A stretch of 64,000 nt of DNA from NCBI GenBank assembly GCA_039820585.1, contig JBCBPV010000007.1, positions 20,531 through 84,530 of the forward strand. The letters are read 5' to 3'. Positions 33,542 through 41,544 of this stretch are shown here, piece after piece. Made by a program: the position numbers and the translations under genes. A model generated the notes under the pieces. It worked only from the letters and a program-made list of their open reading frames with translations. It was not told where the DNA came from and did no database searches. Numbering within the stretch: the stretch's first letter is position 1; each line of letters begins with the position of its first letter. This DNA is from JBCBGF01 sp039820585 (GTDB lineage: Bacteria > Pseudomonadota > Alphaproteobacteria > Rhodobacterales > Rhodobacteraceae).

Positions 33542-35083
33542 ATGTCTAGTATTCTGACCAACACCAGCGCGATGGTCGCGCTGCAAACCCTGCGCGGGAT
33601 CAATTCGAACCTCACGCAGACACAGAACGAAATCGCCACCGGCAAGTCCATCGCCTCGGCCAAGGACAACTCGGCAATCTGGGCCATCTCGAAAGTGATG
33701 GAATCGGATGTGAACAGCTTCATGGCGATTTCGGAAAGCCTGGGCCTTGGCCAATCGACAATCTCGGTCGCGCGCCAGGCCTCGGAAACCGTGTCCGATC
33801 TGTTGACCGACATGAAGGGCCGGATCGTTGCCGCCCAGGAAGAAAATGTCGATCGCGCGAAGATCCAGACCGATATCGATGCGTTGACCGACCAGATCAA
33901 CTCGATCGTCAGCGCGGCACAGTTCAACGGGCTGAACCTGGTGACCGGCACCGACACCGCGAATATCCTTGGCTCGCTCGACCGCGCCAGCGATGGGACG
34001 GTGACGGCCAACAACATCACCATCGAACGCCGCGATCTGACCACGGGCGCTGGCCGCTTTGGCACGACGGGCGACCTTGCCCCCAACATCACGGTGAGTG
34101 ATGCGACGGCAAACGGCTTGAATGCCACCGGCAATACCGCCGTTCTGACCATGGCTGCAAACGCCGATTATGCGACGGCAAACGGCGCACTCGGCCTGAC
34201 GGTTGGCGGCGTGGCCGTGAACTTTGCCGCTGGTGATCTGACCGGTGACCAGGACAACGCGGCGAGCATCATTGCGGGCCGGATCAACGCGCTTGGCATC
34301 GAAGGGATCAGCGCAACCGCTGCAACCGCGAACGTAACGATTACGTCGACACGTTCGTTTGAGACGGCTGACATCGTGATCACCAGCGAATCCGGCGTCA
34401 CAGGCAACAACGTCACGGCGCTGAACGGCACGACCGGCCTGACCAATGGCGTGAACGTCGTGAACACCATCGACGAACGCGCCGAAAGCCTGACGTTCGA
34501 CAACGCCGCCGTGCTGAACGATGGCGATGGTTACCGTGTGACCTTCGGTGGGGAAACCTACACCTACGTCGCCGGTCCGAACGAGACGTTTGAAGATGTG
34601 GCCACCGGTCTGCAGGCGGCCATTGGCGGCGGCAACCTTGAAGATATCACAACGCGGGTGGTGGCCGACGATACCGGCAACTTCCAGCTGAAGATCGATA
34701 ACGGCAATGCCACCGACAAGACGATCGTCGTGGCCGGCACCACCGGGGGTGAAGCCTCGGGCGGTCTGTTTGGCTTGGAAGAGCTGGATGTGACCACCAA
34801 CACCGGTGCCACCAACGCGCTCAACACGATCGAGACGCTGATCAACGAGGCCATTGATAGCGCAGCCTCTTTCGGTTCGTCGCAGGGCCGGATTGATCGC
34901 CAGGCGGAGTTTGTGAGCCAGCTCACCGACTCGTTCAAGGCGGGCATCGGTGAATTGGTGGACGCCGATATGGAAGCGGCCTCGGCCCGGCTTCAGGCGC
35001 TGCAGGTGCAGCAGCAGCTTGGGATCCAGTCGCTGTCGATTGCGAACCAGGCGCCACAGTCGATCCTGTCACTGTTCCGGTAA
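33542..35083 (+). CDS. fliC: Flagellin, 513 aa
   Basis: The filament subunit. The N-terminal D0/D1 helices start SSILTNTSAMVALQTLRGIN and include IATGKSIASAKDNSAIWAIS. The C-terminal D0 ends in LQVQQQLGIQSLSIANQAPQ and SILSLFR. The large central variable part (about 160-420) includes a Flagellin_IN-like segment (GLTVGGVAVNF, SIIAGRINALG) and a second domain (YRVTFGGETYTYVAGP). There is no Cys. The ATG at 33542 has AGGA at 6 bases; the upstream extension is not used. The variable part has an in-frame 17-bp direct repeat (34101-34117 and 34170-34186). It is followed by flaF and flbT, the usual alphaproteobacterial partners. Confidence 0.97.
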   Translation: MSSILTNTSAMVALQTLRGINSNLTQTQNEIATGKSIASAKDNSAIWAISKVMESDVNSFMAISESLGLGQSTISVARQASETVSDLLTDMKGRIVAAQEENVDRAKIQTDIDALTDQINSIVSAAQFNGLNLVTGTDTANILGSLDRASDGTVTANNITIERRDLTTGAGRFGTTGDLAPNITVSDATANGLNATGNTAVLTMAANADYATANGALGLTVGGVAVNFAAGDLTGDQDNAASIIAGRINALGIEGISATAATANVTITSTRSFETADIVITSESGVTGNNVTALNGTTGLTNGVNVVNTIDERAESLTFDNAAVLNDGDGYRVTFGGETYTYVAGPNETFEDVATGLQAAIGGGNLEDITTRVVADDTGNFQLKIDNGNATDKTIVVAGTTGGEASGGLFGLEELDVTTNTGATNALNTIETLINEAIDSAASFGSSQGRIDRQAEFVSQLTDSFKAGIGELVDADMEAASARLQALQVQQQLGIQSLSIANQAPQSILSLFR

Positions 35084-35106
35084 ACGCTGGTCCAATACCG
35101 ACCTTA

Positions 35107-35135
35107 GGCTGATCCGGACACGCGCCGGGTCAGCC
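35107..35135 (+). terminator. Strong hairpin after flagellin (terminator or attenuator)
   Basis: GGCTGATCCGG (35107-35117) pairs with CCGGGTCAGCC (35125-35135), an 11-bp stem with one G-U pair. It lies 23 bases after the flagellin stop and is followed by GTTTCCCC. The weak T-tract suggests partial termination that would set flagellin mRNA far above flaF-flbT. Confidence 0.65.
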
Positions 35136-35187
35136 GTTTCCCCAAGAATTGGTTTTCGTCGGCCCTGGCCGATTGAAAGGATGCGCC

Positions 35188-35562
35188 GTGAATCACGTTC
35201 AACAAGCCCACTCTGCCTATGCCGCCGCGGGCCCGGCCCGCAGTCCGCGCGGGGTCGAGTTCGATGCCTTTGCCCGGGTCACCCGCAAGATGAGCGAGGC
35301 CGCCCGCAATGGGGCAGCGGGCTTTCCGCAACTTGCCGCGGCGCTGCATGAAAACCGCCGCCTCTGGTCTGTTCTGGCGGCCAGCGTCGCCGACAGCGAC
35401 AACGCGCTTCCGCCATCCTTGCGCGCGCGCATCTTGTACCTGTCGCAATTCACCCAAACCGAGACCACCCGCATCCTGGCCGGTGGGGGCGACGCCGCGG
35501 CACTGATCGATATCAACACCGCCATCATGCAGGGCCTGCGCACCGGGAATGCCGCGGCATGA
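35188..35562 (+). CDS. flaF: Flagellar biosynthesis regulator FlaF, 124 aa
   Basis: In Caulobacter and relatives FlaF promotes flagellin translation or secretion, in opposition to FlbT. The protein is helical, with the family pattern HVQQAHSAYAAAG, GVEFDAFARVTRKM, FPQLAAALHENRRLWSVLAASVADSDNALP and LRARILYLSQFTQTETTRIL. The start is a GTG at 35188 with GAAAGGA 7 bases away. It overlaps flbT by 4 bases (ATGA) and lies after the flagellin hairpin at 35107-35135. Confidence 0.93.
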   Translation: MNHVQQAHSAYAAAGPARSPRGVEFDAFARVTRKMSEAARNGAAGFPQLAAALHENRRLWSVLAASVADSDNALPPSLRARILYLSQFTQTETTRILAGGGDAAALIDINTAIMQGLRTGNAAA

Positions 35563-35963
35563 GCGGGCTTGTCCTGAAGCTTGCCCCGAAGGAGAGGATC
35601 CTGATCAATGGCGCGGTCATTGAAAACGGCGACCGGCGCAGCCGCCTGTCGATTGTCACACCCAATGCCAGCATTCTGCGCCTGCGCGACGCGATCCATC
35701 CCGATCAGGTGACCACGCCGGTGCGGCGCGTCTGCTACATCGCGCAGCTGGTTCTGTCGGGCGATGTGACGCCGGAGGACGCCCATCACCAGCTCTTGCG
35801 CGGGATCGAACAGCTGAGCCAGGTGTTCCAGGGCGCCGATAGCCGTGCCGTTTTGGCCACGGCGACCGATGCGGTGCTGCAGGCGCAGTTCTATCAGGCG
35901 CTGAAGGCGTTGCGCACGCTGATCGCGCGCGAGGATCGGCTGATGGCGGCGGGGGCGACATGA
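35559..35963 (+). CDS. flbT: Flagellin mRNA regulator FlbT, 134 aa
   Basis: In Caulobacter FlbT binds the 5' leader of flagellin mRNA and promotes its decay until the hook is complete. It matches the family with LVLKLAPKERILINGAVIENGDRRSRLSI, NASILRLRDAIHP, RRVCYIAQLVLSGDV and the LLRGIEQLSQVF helix. The length is typical (about 130-140). It is translationally coupled at both ends (flaF and the DUF1217 gene). The structured leader of the flagellin gene 2 kb upstream is its likely target, by analogy. Confidence 0.94.
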   Translation: MSGLVLKLAPKERILINGAVIENGDRRSRLSIVTPNASILRLRDAIHPDQVTTPVRRVCYIAQLVLSGDVTPEDAHHQLLRGIEQLSQVFQGADSRAVLATATDAVLQAQFYQALKALRTLIAREDRLMAAGAT

Positions 35964-36766
35964 CGTTCCAACCGGTCGTTCCCTTCGGCGGCAATGCAGG
36001 CTGGGCCTTTTTGCAGCGCACGCGCGAGGCGCAACAGACCGCGTTTGAGGCCTCTCCCGCGATCCAGCGTGATACGGACTATTTCCGCGAGACCATTGGC
36101 TCGATCACCACCGCCGAACAGCTGGTCGATGACCGCCGTCTTTTGCGGGTGGCGTTGGGGGCCTTCGGGCTGGATGAGGATATCAACAACACGTTCTTCA
36201 TCCGCAAAGCGCTGGAAGAAAGCACGCTTGAGCCGGGAAGTCTGGCCAACCGATTGTCCGACAAACGCTATCTCGCCATGGCCGAAACCTTTGGCTTCGG
36301 TGATGTTGTGCCACCCAACACCGCGCTGTCGGATTTTCCCGACCGCATCATCGAACAGTTCGAATCCCGCCAGTTCGAGGTGGCCGTGGGCAATCAAAAC
36401 CCCGATGTGCGCCTGGCGTTGAGCCTGTCGTCTGAGTTGCAGGCGCTGGCGGATCGCGGGCTGTCGGATGATGCCGCCTGGTTTACCGTGATGGCGACAC
36501 CGCCCTTGCGCACGGTGTTCGAGCGGGCCTTTTCGCTGCCGATTGCGGTTGGGACGCTCGACATAGACCGCCAGCTTGAGATCTTTCGGGAAAAGGCATC
36601 GGCGTTCTTTGGCGACACGACCGTTGCGCAGTTCGCCGACCCCGAGCGACAGGAAGAGTTGAACCGGTTGTTCCTGGCCCGGTCGGAGTTGGAAACAACG
36701 CCCCAGGCCACCGTGCGCGGGTCGGCGGCGCTGGCGATTTTGCAATCGGCGACGCCGTTGTTTTGA
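35960..36766 (+). CDS. DUF1217 domain flagellar-cluster protein, 268 aa
   Basis: A member of the DUF1217 family, which is found in alphaproteobacterial flagellar clusters. Visible pattern: FQPVVPFGGNAGWAFLQRTR, DTDYFRETIGSITTAEQLVDDRRLLRVALGAFGLD, then a repeat-like arrangement (LANRLSDKRYLAMAETFGFGD, FPDRIIEQFESRQFEVAVG). The protein has no signal peptide or membrane segment. Its role is not known; family members are reported as needed for motility or export of flagellar proteins in some species. The start overlaps flbT by 4 bases. It is convergent with fliI, about 81 bp away. Confidence 0.88.
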   Translation: MTFQPVVPFGGNAGWAFLQRTREAQQTAFEASPAIQRDTDYFRETIGSITTAEQLVDDRRLLRVALGAFGLDEDINNTFFIRKALEESTLEPGSLANRLSDKRYLAMAETFGFGDVVPPNTALSDFPDRIIEQFESRQFEVAVGNQNPDVRLALSLSSELQALADRGLSDDAAWFTVMATPPLRTVFERAFSLPIAVGTLDIDRQLEIFREKASAFFGDTTVAQFADPERQEELNRLFLARSELETTPQATVRGSAALAILQSATPLF

Positions 36767-36847
36767 CGTAGCGCGCGGTATTTGAATGGTGCGGTTCCGC
36801 CAGCTGTCGGTGAGGCAAAACGCGGTCTGACCGACACCGAGCGGGCG

Positions 36848-38185
36848 CTACTTCGCAGCAGGCATCAGGGCCGCACGCAAGACCTCAAAACTCTCACCAA
36901 CCGTACCCGGCGAGCGTTCGGTCACAAACCGCTCAAGCCGGGGCACAACATCGAGCGCGCGGTCGATATCCGGATCCGAACCTGCCTGGTACAGCCCCGC
37001 CTGCACCATCAGCGATGCCTGGTCATGAACGCCCAGCATCCTGCGCGCCTCTGCAATCAACGCACGCTCTTCCTCCGTCGCCGCATCCGGCAAGGCGCGC
37101 GAGACCGAGCGCAAGATATCCACCGCCGGATACCGCCCGCGTTCCGCTATCGCACGGTCGAGGATCACATGGCCATCCAGAACACCGCGCAGCACATCGG
37201 CCACCGGGCCATCCATATCCCCACCGGCCACCAGAACCGTGAAGAGCGCCGTGATATCTGCGCTTTCCATGGTTCCGGGTCCGGCCCGTTCAGCGAGCGC
37301 CATGATCCGTTGCGCGACCGACGGGGGATAACCGCCCAGCCCCCCCTGCTCGCCCGCGGCAAGGGCAATTTCGCGATGGGCATCGGCAAAGCGTGTCACC
37401 GAATCGGCGATCAGCAGCACGTTTCGACCCCGATCGCGAAAGTATTCGGCCAGCGCCATGGCGCTGTAGGCACAGCGCCGCCGCAGAAGCGGGGATTGGT
37501 CCGCCGTGGCCGCGACCACGATGGATCTTTTCATGCCTTCGGGCCCCAGAATCCTGTCAGTGAATTCGCGCAGCTCGCGCCCCCGCTCGCCAATCATCGC
37601 GACGATCACAAGATCCGCTTCAATCCCCATGGCCAGGCGCGCCAGCAAGGTGGATTTGCCAACGCCGGGCCCCGCAAAGAGGCCCAGCCGCTGACCCCGG
37701 ACAATGGGCAGAAGCGTATCAAACAGCGCCAGCCCCGTGGGAAGCCGCGCGCCCAATCCCCGCCTATCCGCAGGGTTCTGCGGGGGTGGCATAAGCGGTT
37801 GCACATCCGCGCCCTTCAGGAGCGGACGCCCATCCAACGGGCGGCCGAACGGGTCGATGATCCGCCCGGTCCAGGACGGGTCGGGCGCCAGATCCGCGGC
37901 ACCCAGATGGCGCACGCGATCGTCGCGCGCCATGCCTTCGGTGCCCGCTTCGGCCAGCACGCTCAGCGCGTCTTCGCCGACCTCAATCACCTCTCCTTGT
38001 GCGCCACCGGGAAACCCGACCAGATCACCCATCGCCGCGATATCGCCCAGCCCGGTGACCCGGATCACCCCGGCCCCCACACTGGCCACGCGGCCCACGC
38101 GGCACACCGGCCTGAAATGGCGCAGCTCGGCCTGCAGGACGGCGGGATCAATTGGCGGAGGGGTTCGGTTCGATGAAAGCGACAT
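36848..38185 (-). CDS. fliI: Flagellar export ATPase FliI, 445 aa
   Basis: The cytoplasmic hexameric ATPase that drives flagellar type III export. It has Walker A LFAGPGVGKSTLLARL (GPGVGKST at 172-179), Walker B VLLIADSVTRFA, GGYPPSVAQRIMALAERAGPG and AFTVLVAGGDMDGPVADVLRG-like TALFTVLVAGGDMDGPVAD, all F1-beta-like. The frame extends to 38224 with a GTG, but the ATG at 38185 (MSLSSNRTPPPID) fits better. The only weak upstream purine run is AAGAAA. It stands alone on the minus strand, divergent from flgB; fliH and a FliJ-like gene are elsewhere in the cluster. Confidence 0.95.
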   Translation of the reverse strand: MSLSSNRTPPPIDPAVLQAELRHFRPVCRVGRVASVGAGVIRVTGLGDIAAMGDLVGFPGGAQGEVIEVGEDALSVLAEAGTEGMARDDRVRHLGAADLAPDPSWTGRIIDPFGRPLDGRPLLKGADVQPLMPPPQNPADRRGLGARLPTGLALFDTLLPIVRGQRLGLFAGPGVGKSTLLARLAMGIEADLVIVAMIGERGRELREFTDRILGPEGMKRSIVVAATADQSPLLRRRCAYSAMALAEYFRDRGRNVLLIADSVTRFADAHREIALAAGEQGGLGGYPPSVAQRIMALAERAGPGTMESADITALFTVLVAGGDMDGPVADVLRGVLDGHVILDRAIAERGRYPAVDILRSVSRALPDAATEEERALIAEARRMLGVHDQASLMVQAGLYQAGSDPDIDRALDVVPRLERFVTERSPGTVGESFEVLRAALMPAAK

Positions 38186-38207
38186 ACTGTTTCTTAGGGA
38201 ATCGCGG

Positions 38208-38222
38208 TTAAGCCAAGGTTGC
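38208..38222 (+). promoter_or_regulatory. Possible degenerate CtrA-like box between fliI and flgB
   Basis: TTAA-GCCAAGG-TTGC has one perfect CtrA half-site and a weaker second half at the correct 7-base spacing. It lies in the 60-bp divergent spacer, 24 bp before the flgB ATG and 23 bp before that of fliI. Confidence 0.3.
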
Positions 38223-38245
38223 ACTTGATCGAGGGAGAAGCCCCG

Positions 38246-38632
38246 ATGTTAGAACAACCGCAGATCATGCGCCTGGCTCAGGCGATGGCGCAGCACGCCG
38301 TGGCCCGACAGGCGCTGATCGCTCAGAACATGGCGAACGCCGATACGCCCGGCTATCGCGCCCGAGATGTGGCGCCCTATCGCGCGGCGTTGGGCGACGG
38401 GGGCGATCCCATGCGTCAGACCCGGCGCGCCCATCACAGCAGCTGGGCCGGATCCGGCGCGGCCCAACCGATCTTCGATATGTCGGCCGAGGCCGCCCCG
38501 AACGGCAATACCGTATCCCTGGAACGCGAAATGGTGCGCGCCGCCGAAGCGCGGTCGCAGCACGATCGCGCCCTGGCCGTTTACAAGGCCGGTTTGGACA
38601 TGATGCGCACGGCGCTGGGCCGTGGGCGTTAA
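38246..38632 (+). CDS. flgB: Flagellar basal-body rod protein FlgB, 128 aa
   Basis: A proximal rod subunit exported by the flagellar type III system. It shows the rod/hook consensus LIAQNMANADTPGYRARDVAPY and the C-terminal EREMVRAAEARSQHDRALAVYKAGLDMMRTALGR. The length matches FlgB (about 130 aa). The ATG at 38246 follows GAGGGAG. It is the first gene of the plus-strand run flgB-flgC-fliE-fliQ-flgF-flgG-flgA-flgH-fliL2, with 9 bp to flgC. Confidence 0.95.
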   Translation: MLEQPQIMRLAQAMAQHAVARQALIAQNMANADTPGYRARDVAPYRAALGDGGDPMRQTRRAHHSSWAGSGAAQPIFDMSAEAAPNGNTVSLEREMVRAAEARSQHDRALAVYKAGLDMMRTALGRGR

Positions 38633-38641
38633 GGGGGCGGG

Positions 38642-39034
38642 ATGACGGGTTTGCGTGACACCATGGGCATTTCGGCCAGCGGGATGCAGGCACAGGCTGA
38701 ACGCCTGCGCCACGTGTCCGAGAATATCGCCAATGCCGATACCCCGGGCTACCGTCGCAAGACGGTGGCCTTTGAGGAGATCGTCACAGGCGGCATGCGC
38801 ACCGGAAAGGTGCGAACCGGTCCGGTTGAACTGGACCGTGGCGAGCTGACCCGGATCTACGATCCCGGGCATCCGCTGGCCGATGACACCGGCTACCACG
38901 ATGGATCGAATGTCGATCTGGTGGTCGAAATTGCCGACGCGCGTGAAGCGCAGCGGAGCTACGAAGCCAATCTGAGACTGTTCGACCAGGCCCGGCAAAT
39001 GTCGCGCAGCGTGCTTGAACTTCTCAGGCGTTAA
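38642..39034 (+). CDS. flgC: Flagellar basal-body rod protein FlgC, 130 aa
   Basis: A proximal rod subunit next to FlgB in the basal body. It has MGISASGMQAQAERLRHVSENIANADTPGYRRKTV at the start (the ANADTPGYR signature), DPGHPLADDTGYHDGSNVDLVVEIADAREAQRSYEANLRLFDQARQM at the end, and a length typical of FlgC. Second gene of the operon, 9 bp after flgB and 11 bp before fliE. Confidence 0.96.
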   Translation: MTGLRDTMGISASGMQAQAERLRHVSENIANADTPGYRRKTVAFEEIVTGGMRTGKVRTGPVELDRGELTRIYDPGHPLADDTGYHDGSNVDLVVEIADAREAQRSYEANLRLFDQARQMSRSVLELLRR

Positions 39035-39045
39035 CGGGGGCAACC

Positions 39046-39312
39046 ATGGACCTTAGATCAGTAACCGCCACACAGGGCTATGCCGCCACGCGGCCGGCCA
39101 CCGCCGCACCAGAGGCCGCCGTGCCCGTGGGCGATTTTGCCAAAGCGTTGGAGGCCCGCGAAGAGCAGGCCACCGAAGCGATGACCACCGGGGCCGACCC
39201 GATGTCGCTTGTCCAGGCCCTGGCCGAGACGCAGCTTGCGGTCGAGGCGGCGGTGACCGTGCGCGACCGGGTGGTCGAGGCGTATCAGGAAATCCTGCGG
39301 ATGCCGGTGTAG
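39046..39312 (+). CDS. fliE: Flagellar hook-basal body complex protein FliE, 88 aa
   Basis: The adaptor between the MS ring and the rod. It is a small helical protein with FAKALEAREEQATEAMTTGADPMSLVQALAETQLAVEAAVTVRDRVVEAYQEILRMPV; the VEAYQEILRMPV ending is the FliE signature. It is slightly shorter than enteric FliE (104 aa). It lies 11 bp after flgC and 3 bp before fliQ. Confidence 0.95.
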   Translation: MDLRSVTATQGYAATRPATAAPEAAVPVGDFAKALEAREEQATEAMTTGADPMSLVQALAETQLAVEAAVTVRDRVVEAYQEILRMPV

Positions 39313-39315
39313 CGG

Positions 39316-39588
39316 GTGAACGATGCCGTTCTCTTTGACACTCTGCGCTCAGGGTTGTGGGTGTCGGTCTTGATGTCGACCCCGATCCTCGCGGTTGCCT
39401 TGGGCACGGGTCTGTTGATCGGCCTCTTTCAGGCGCTGACCTCTATCCAGGAGATGACATTGACCTTCGTGCCGAAACTCGCCGCCATGGTCGCCGTGTT
39501 CTGGGCGACGATGGGCTATATGACCGGCGTTCTGACCGCGTTTTTCCAGGACCAGATCGTGCCCCTGATCGCTGCGGGGCCGGGCTGA
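39316..39588 (+). CDS. fliQ: Flagellar export gate protein FliQ, 90 aa
   Basis: A two-helix membrane component of the FliPQR export gate. It shows the family pattern with two long hydrophobic segments (about 15-40 and 50-75), TPILAVALGTGLLIGLFQALTSIQEMTLTFVPKL between them, and final GVLTAFFQDQIVPLI. The length is standard. It starts with GTG 3 bases after the fliE stop, and its TGA shares the A with the flgF ATG. FliQ among rod genes, apart from fliP and fliR, is usual in this group. Confidence 0.95.
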   Translation: MNDAVLFDTLRSGLWVSVLMSTPILAVALGTGLLIGLFQALTSIQEMTLTFVPKLAAMVAVFWATMGYMTGVLTAFFQDQIVPLIAAGPG

Positions 39589-40307
39589 TGGACAATGCAG
39601 GTTATGCCACGCTTGGCCGCCAGTCGGGCCTCTTGCGCGAAATGCAGGCGGTCGCGCACAACATCGCCAACATGTCGACCACCGGATACCGGCGCGAAGG
39701 CGTGATCTTTTCGGAGTTTGTCCGCGCCACTGGCCCGGACAGCCCGTCTTTGTCCATGGCCGCGGGCCGGGTCGCGCAGACCGATCTGTCACGCGCGCCC
39801 ATGCGCCTGACCGAAGCCACGTTTGACATGGCCATCGAAGGCCCCGGCTTCTTCCAGGTCGCGACGCCTGACGGCAACGCCTTGACCCGCGCGGGCAATT
39901 TCACGCCTTTGCCCGATGGGCGGTTGGTGACGCCCGCGGGGTTCGCATTGCTCGATGCTGGCGGGGCCGAGATTCAGGTGCCGCCCGGCGCAACAGCCGT
40001 AAGCGTCAGCCCGGATGGCACGTTGTCGGCCAATGGCGGGCCGGTGGCCCAGATTGGCCTGTGGCAGGTGCCAGACGGCGCGCGGCTTGACCGCGTGGCT
40101 GGCGTTGTGTTTCGCACCCCCGACGGGGTGATCCCGGCGGCGGCGGACACCACGATCCAGCAAGGCTTCCTTGAGGGGTCCAACGTCTCACCGGTCACGG
40201 AGATCTCGCGGATGATCGCGGTCCAACGCGCCTATGAGCTGGGCCAGGGCCTGCTCGACCGCGAAGACGAGCGGGTGCGCACGACGCTGCGCACGCTCGG
40301 TCAGTAA
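39588..40307 (+). CDS. flgF: Flagellar basal-body rod protein FlgF, 239 aa
   Basis: A proximal rod subunit between FlgC/FlgB and FlgG. It shows the rod N-terminus MQAVAHNIANMSTTGYRREGV, the FlgF-type AIEGPGFFQVATPDGNALTRAGNFTPLPDGRLVTPAG, and the C-terminal QQGFLEGSNVSPVTEISRMIAVQRAYELGQ. The length is close to E. coli FlgF (about 250). Its ATG shares a base with the fliQ TGA. It precedes flgG by 23 bp. Confidence 0.95.
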   Translation: MDNAGYATLGRQSGLLREMQAVAHNIANMSTTGYRREGVIFSEFVRATGPDSPSLSMAAGRVAQTDLSRAPMRLTEATFDMAIEGPGFFQVATPDGNALTRAGNFTPLPDGRLVTPAGFALLDAGGAEIQVPPGATAVSVSPDGTLSANGGPVAQIGLWQVPDGARLDRVAGVVFRTPDGVIPAAADTTIQQGFLEGSNVSPVTEISRMIAVQRAYELGQGLLDREDERVRTTLRTLGQ

Positions 40308-40330
40308 CACCACACGTATAGGAGAGGCAG

Positions 40331-41116
40331 ATGAAGGCACTTCAGATTGCAGCCACCGGAATGTCCGCGCAGCAAATGCGGGTCGAGGTGATCTCAAACA
40401 ACCTCTCGAATATGAGCACGACAGGCTACAACGCCCGGCGCGCGGAATTCGCCGACCTGCATTATCAACAGCTGACGCGCGCGGGCACGGTGAACGCCGC
40501 CGATGGCACCGTCTTGCCCACGGGCGTGCAACTGGGCCTGGGCGTGCGCCCGGCCGCGATATCGGTCACGGTGATGCAAGGCTCGCTCTCGGCCACCAGC
40601 GGGGATCTGGACGTTGCGATCGAGGGCAGCGGATATCTTGAGGTCACCCTGCCCTCGGGCCAGGCGGCCTATACCCGCGACGGCGGTCTCAAACGCTCAG
40701 CCGACGGGCTGATCGTCACGTCGGACGGCAACCCCGTGGTTCCCAACATCACAATCCCCGAAGATGCCCGCGCGCTGACGATCAACTCTGCCGGGGAGGT
40801 CTTTGCCTATTTCGACGACCAGCCCGAACCCGAAGAGTTGGGCCAATTCACGCTGGCAGGCTTTGCCAATGTAAAGGGGCTCGAGGCGATCGGATCGAAC
40901 CTGTTTCTGGAAACCCCGGCCTCTGGCGCGCCATTCGTGACCGCGCCGGGCACCGACGGGTTGGGCACCCTGCGCCAGGGGTATCTGGAAGAAAGCTCAG
41001 TCGACGCGGTGCGCGAAATCACCGAACTGATCGAGGCCCAGCGCGGTTATGAGCTGAACGCCAAGGTCATCACCGCCGCCGACCGGATGCTGGGCGCAAC
41101 AACGCAGCTGCGGTGA
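40331..41116 (+). CDS. flgG: Flagellar basal-body distal rod protein FlgG, 261 aa
   Basis: The distal rod subunit, crossing the periplasm under the hook. It shows MKALQIAATGMSAQQMRVEVISNNLSNMSTTGYNARRAEF, the internal DVAIEGSGYLEVTLPSGQAAYTRDGGLK, LGQFTLAGFANVKGLEAIGSNLF and the terminal YLEESSVDAVREITELIEAQRGYELNAKVI. The length of 261 is typical. GGAGAGG sits just before the ATG. The TGA shares a base with the flgA start. Confidence 0.97.
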   Translation: MKALQIAATGMSAQQMRVEVISNNLSNMSTTGYNARRAEFADLHYQQLTRAGTVNAADGTVLPTGVQLGLGVRPAAISVTVMQGSLSATSGDLDVAIEGSGYLEVTLPSGQAAYTRDGGLKRSADGLIVTSDGNPVVPNITIPEDARALTINSAGEVFAYFDDQPEPEELGQFTLAGFANVKGLEAIGSNLFLETPASGAPFVTAPGTDGLGTLRQGYLEESSVDAVREITELIEAQRGYELNAKVITAADRMLGATTQLR

Positions 41117-41544
41117 TGGGAATGCGCCTGTTTACCGGTCTTCTTTGCGCCGCGTTGGCCGCGGGCATCGGCCACGCGGAAACGCTTGTTGCCGCACGCA
41201 CGCTGCCGGCCCAGACCGTGCTGTCGGACACCGACATCCGCGTGGGCGCAACACCGGTGGCCGGCGCCCTGCGCCGACCGATGGATGCCATTGGCCTTGA
41301 GACCCGCACCGTCATCTACGAAGGCCGGCCCCTGCGACCCGCCGATATCGGGCCCGCCGCGGTGGTCGAGCGCAATGAAATCATCACGCTCAGCTTCGCG
41401 GGCTACCACCTGGAGATTGCCACCGACGGCCGCGCGCTTGATCGCGGGGCCACCGGGGATCGGGTGCGGGTGATGAACCTTGCGTCGCGCAAAACCGTCA
41501 CGGCCACGATCACCGGCCCGGGCATGGCGCAGGTGACGCGATGA
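41116..41544 (+). CDS. flgA: Flagellar P-ring assembly chaperone FlgA, 142 aa
   Basis: A periplasmic chaperone for P-ring (FlgI) assembly. It has a signal peptide (about 1-20), an SAF-like domain (TLPAQTVLSDTDIRVG), and the C-terminal AVVERNEIITLSFAGYHLEIATDGRALDRGATGDRVRVMNLASRKTV, typical of the short FlgA form. Start choice: GTG 41113, ATG 41116 or ATG 41122; I used 41116, whose A is shared with the flgG stop. It overlaps flgH by 4 bases. Confidence 0.93.
   Translation: MGMRLFTGLLCAALAAGIGHAETLVAARTLPAQTVLSDTDIRVGATPVAGALRRPMDAIGLETRTVIYEGRPLRPADIGPAAVVERNEIITLSFAGYHLEIATDGRALDRGATGDRVRVMNLASRKTVTATITGPGMAQVTR

Noticed and set aside
38186..38224. N-terminal extension of FliI from a GTG
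   Set aside because: The added 13 residues have no FliI similarity and cover the CtrA-like spacer; the ATG at 38185 fits better.
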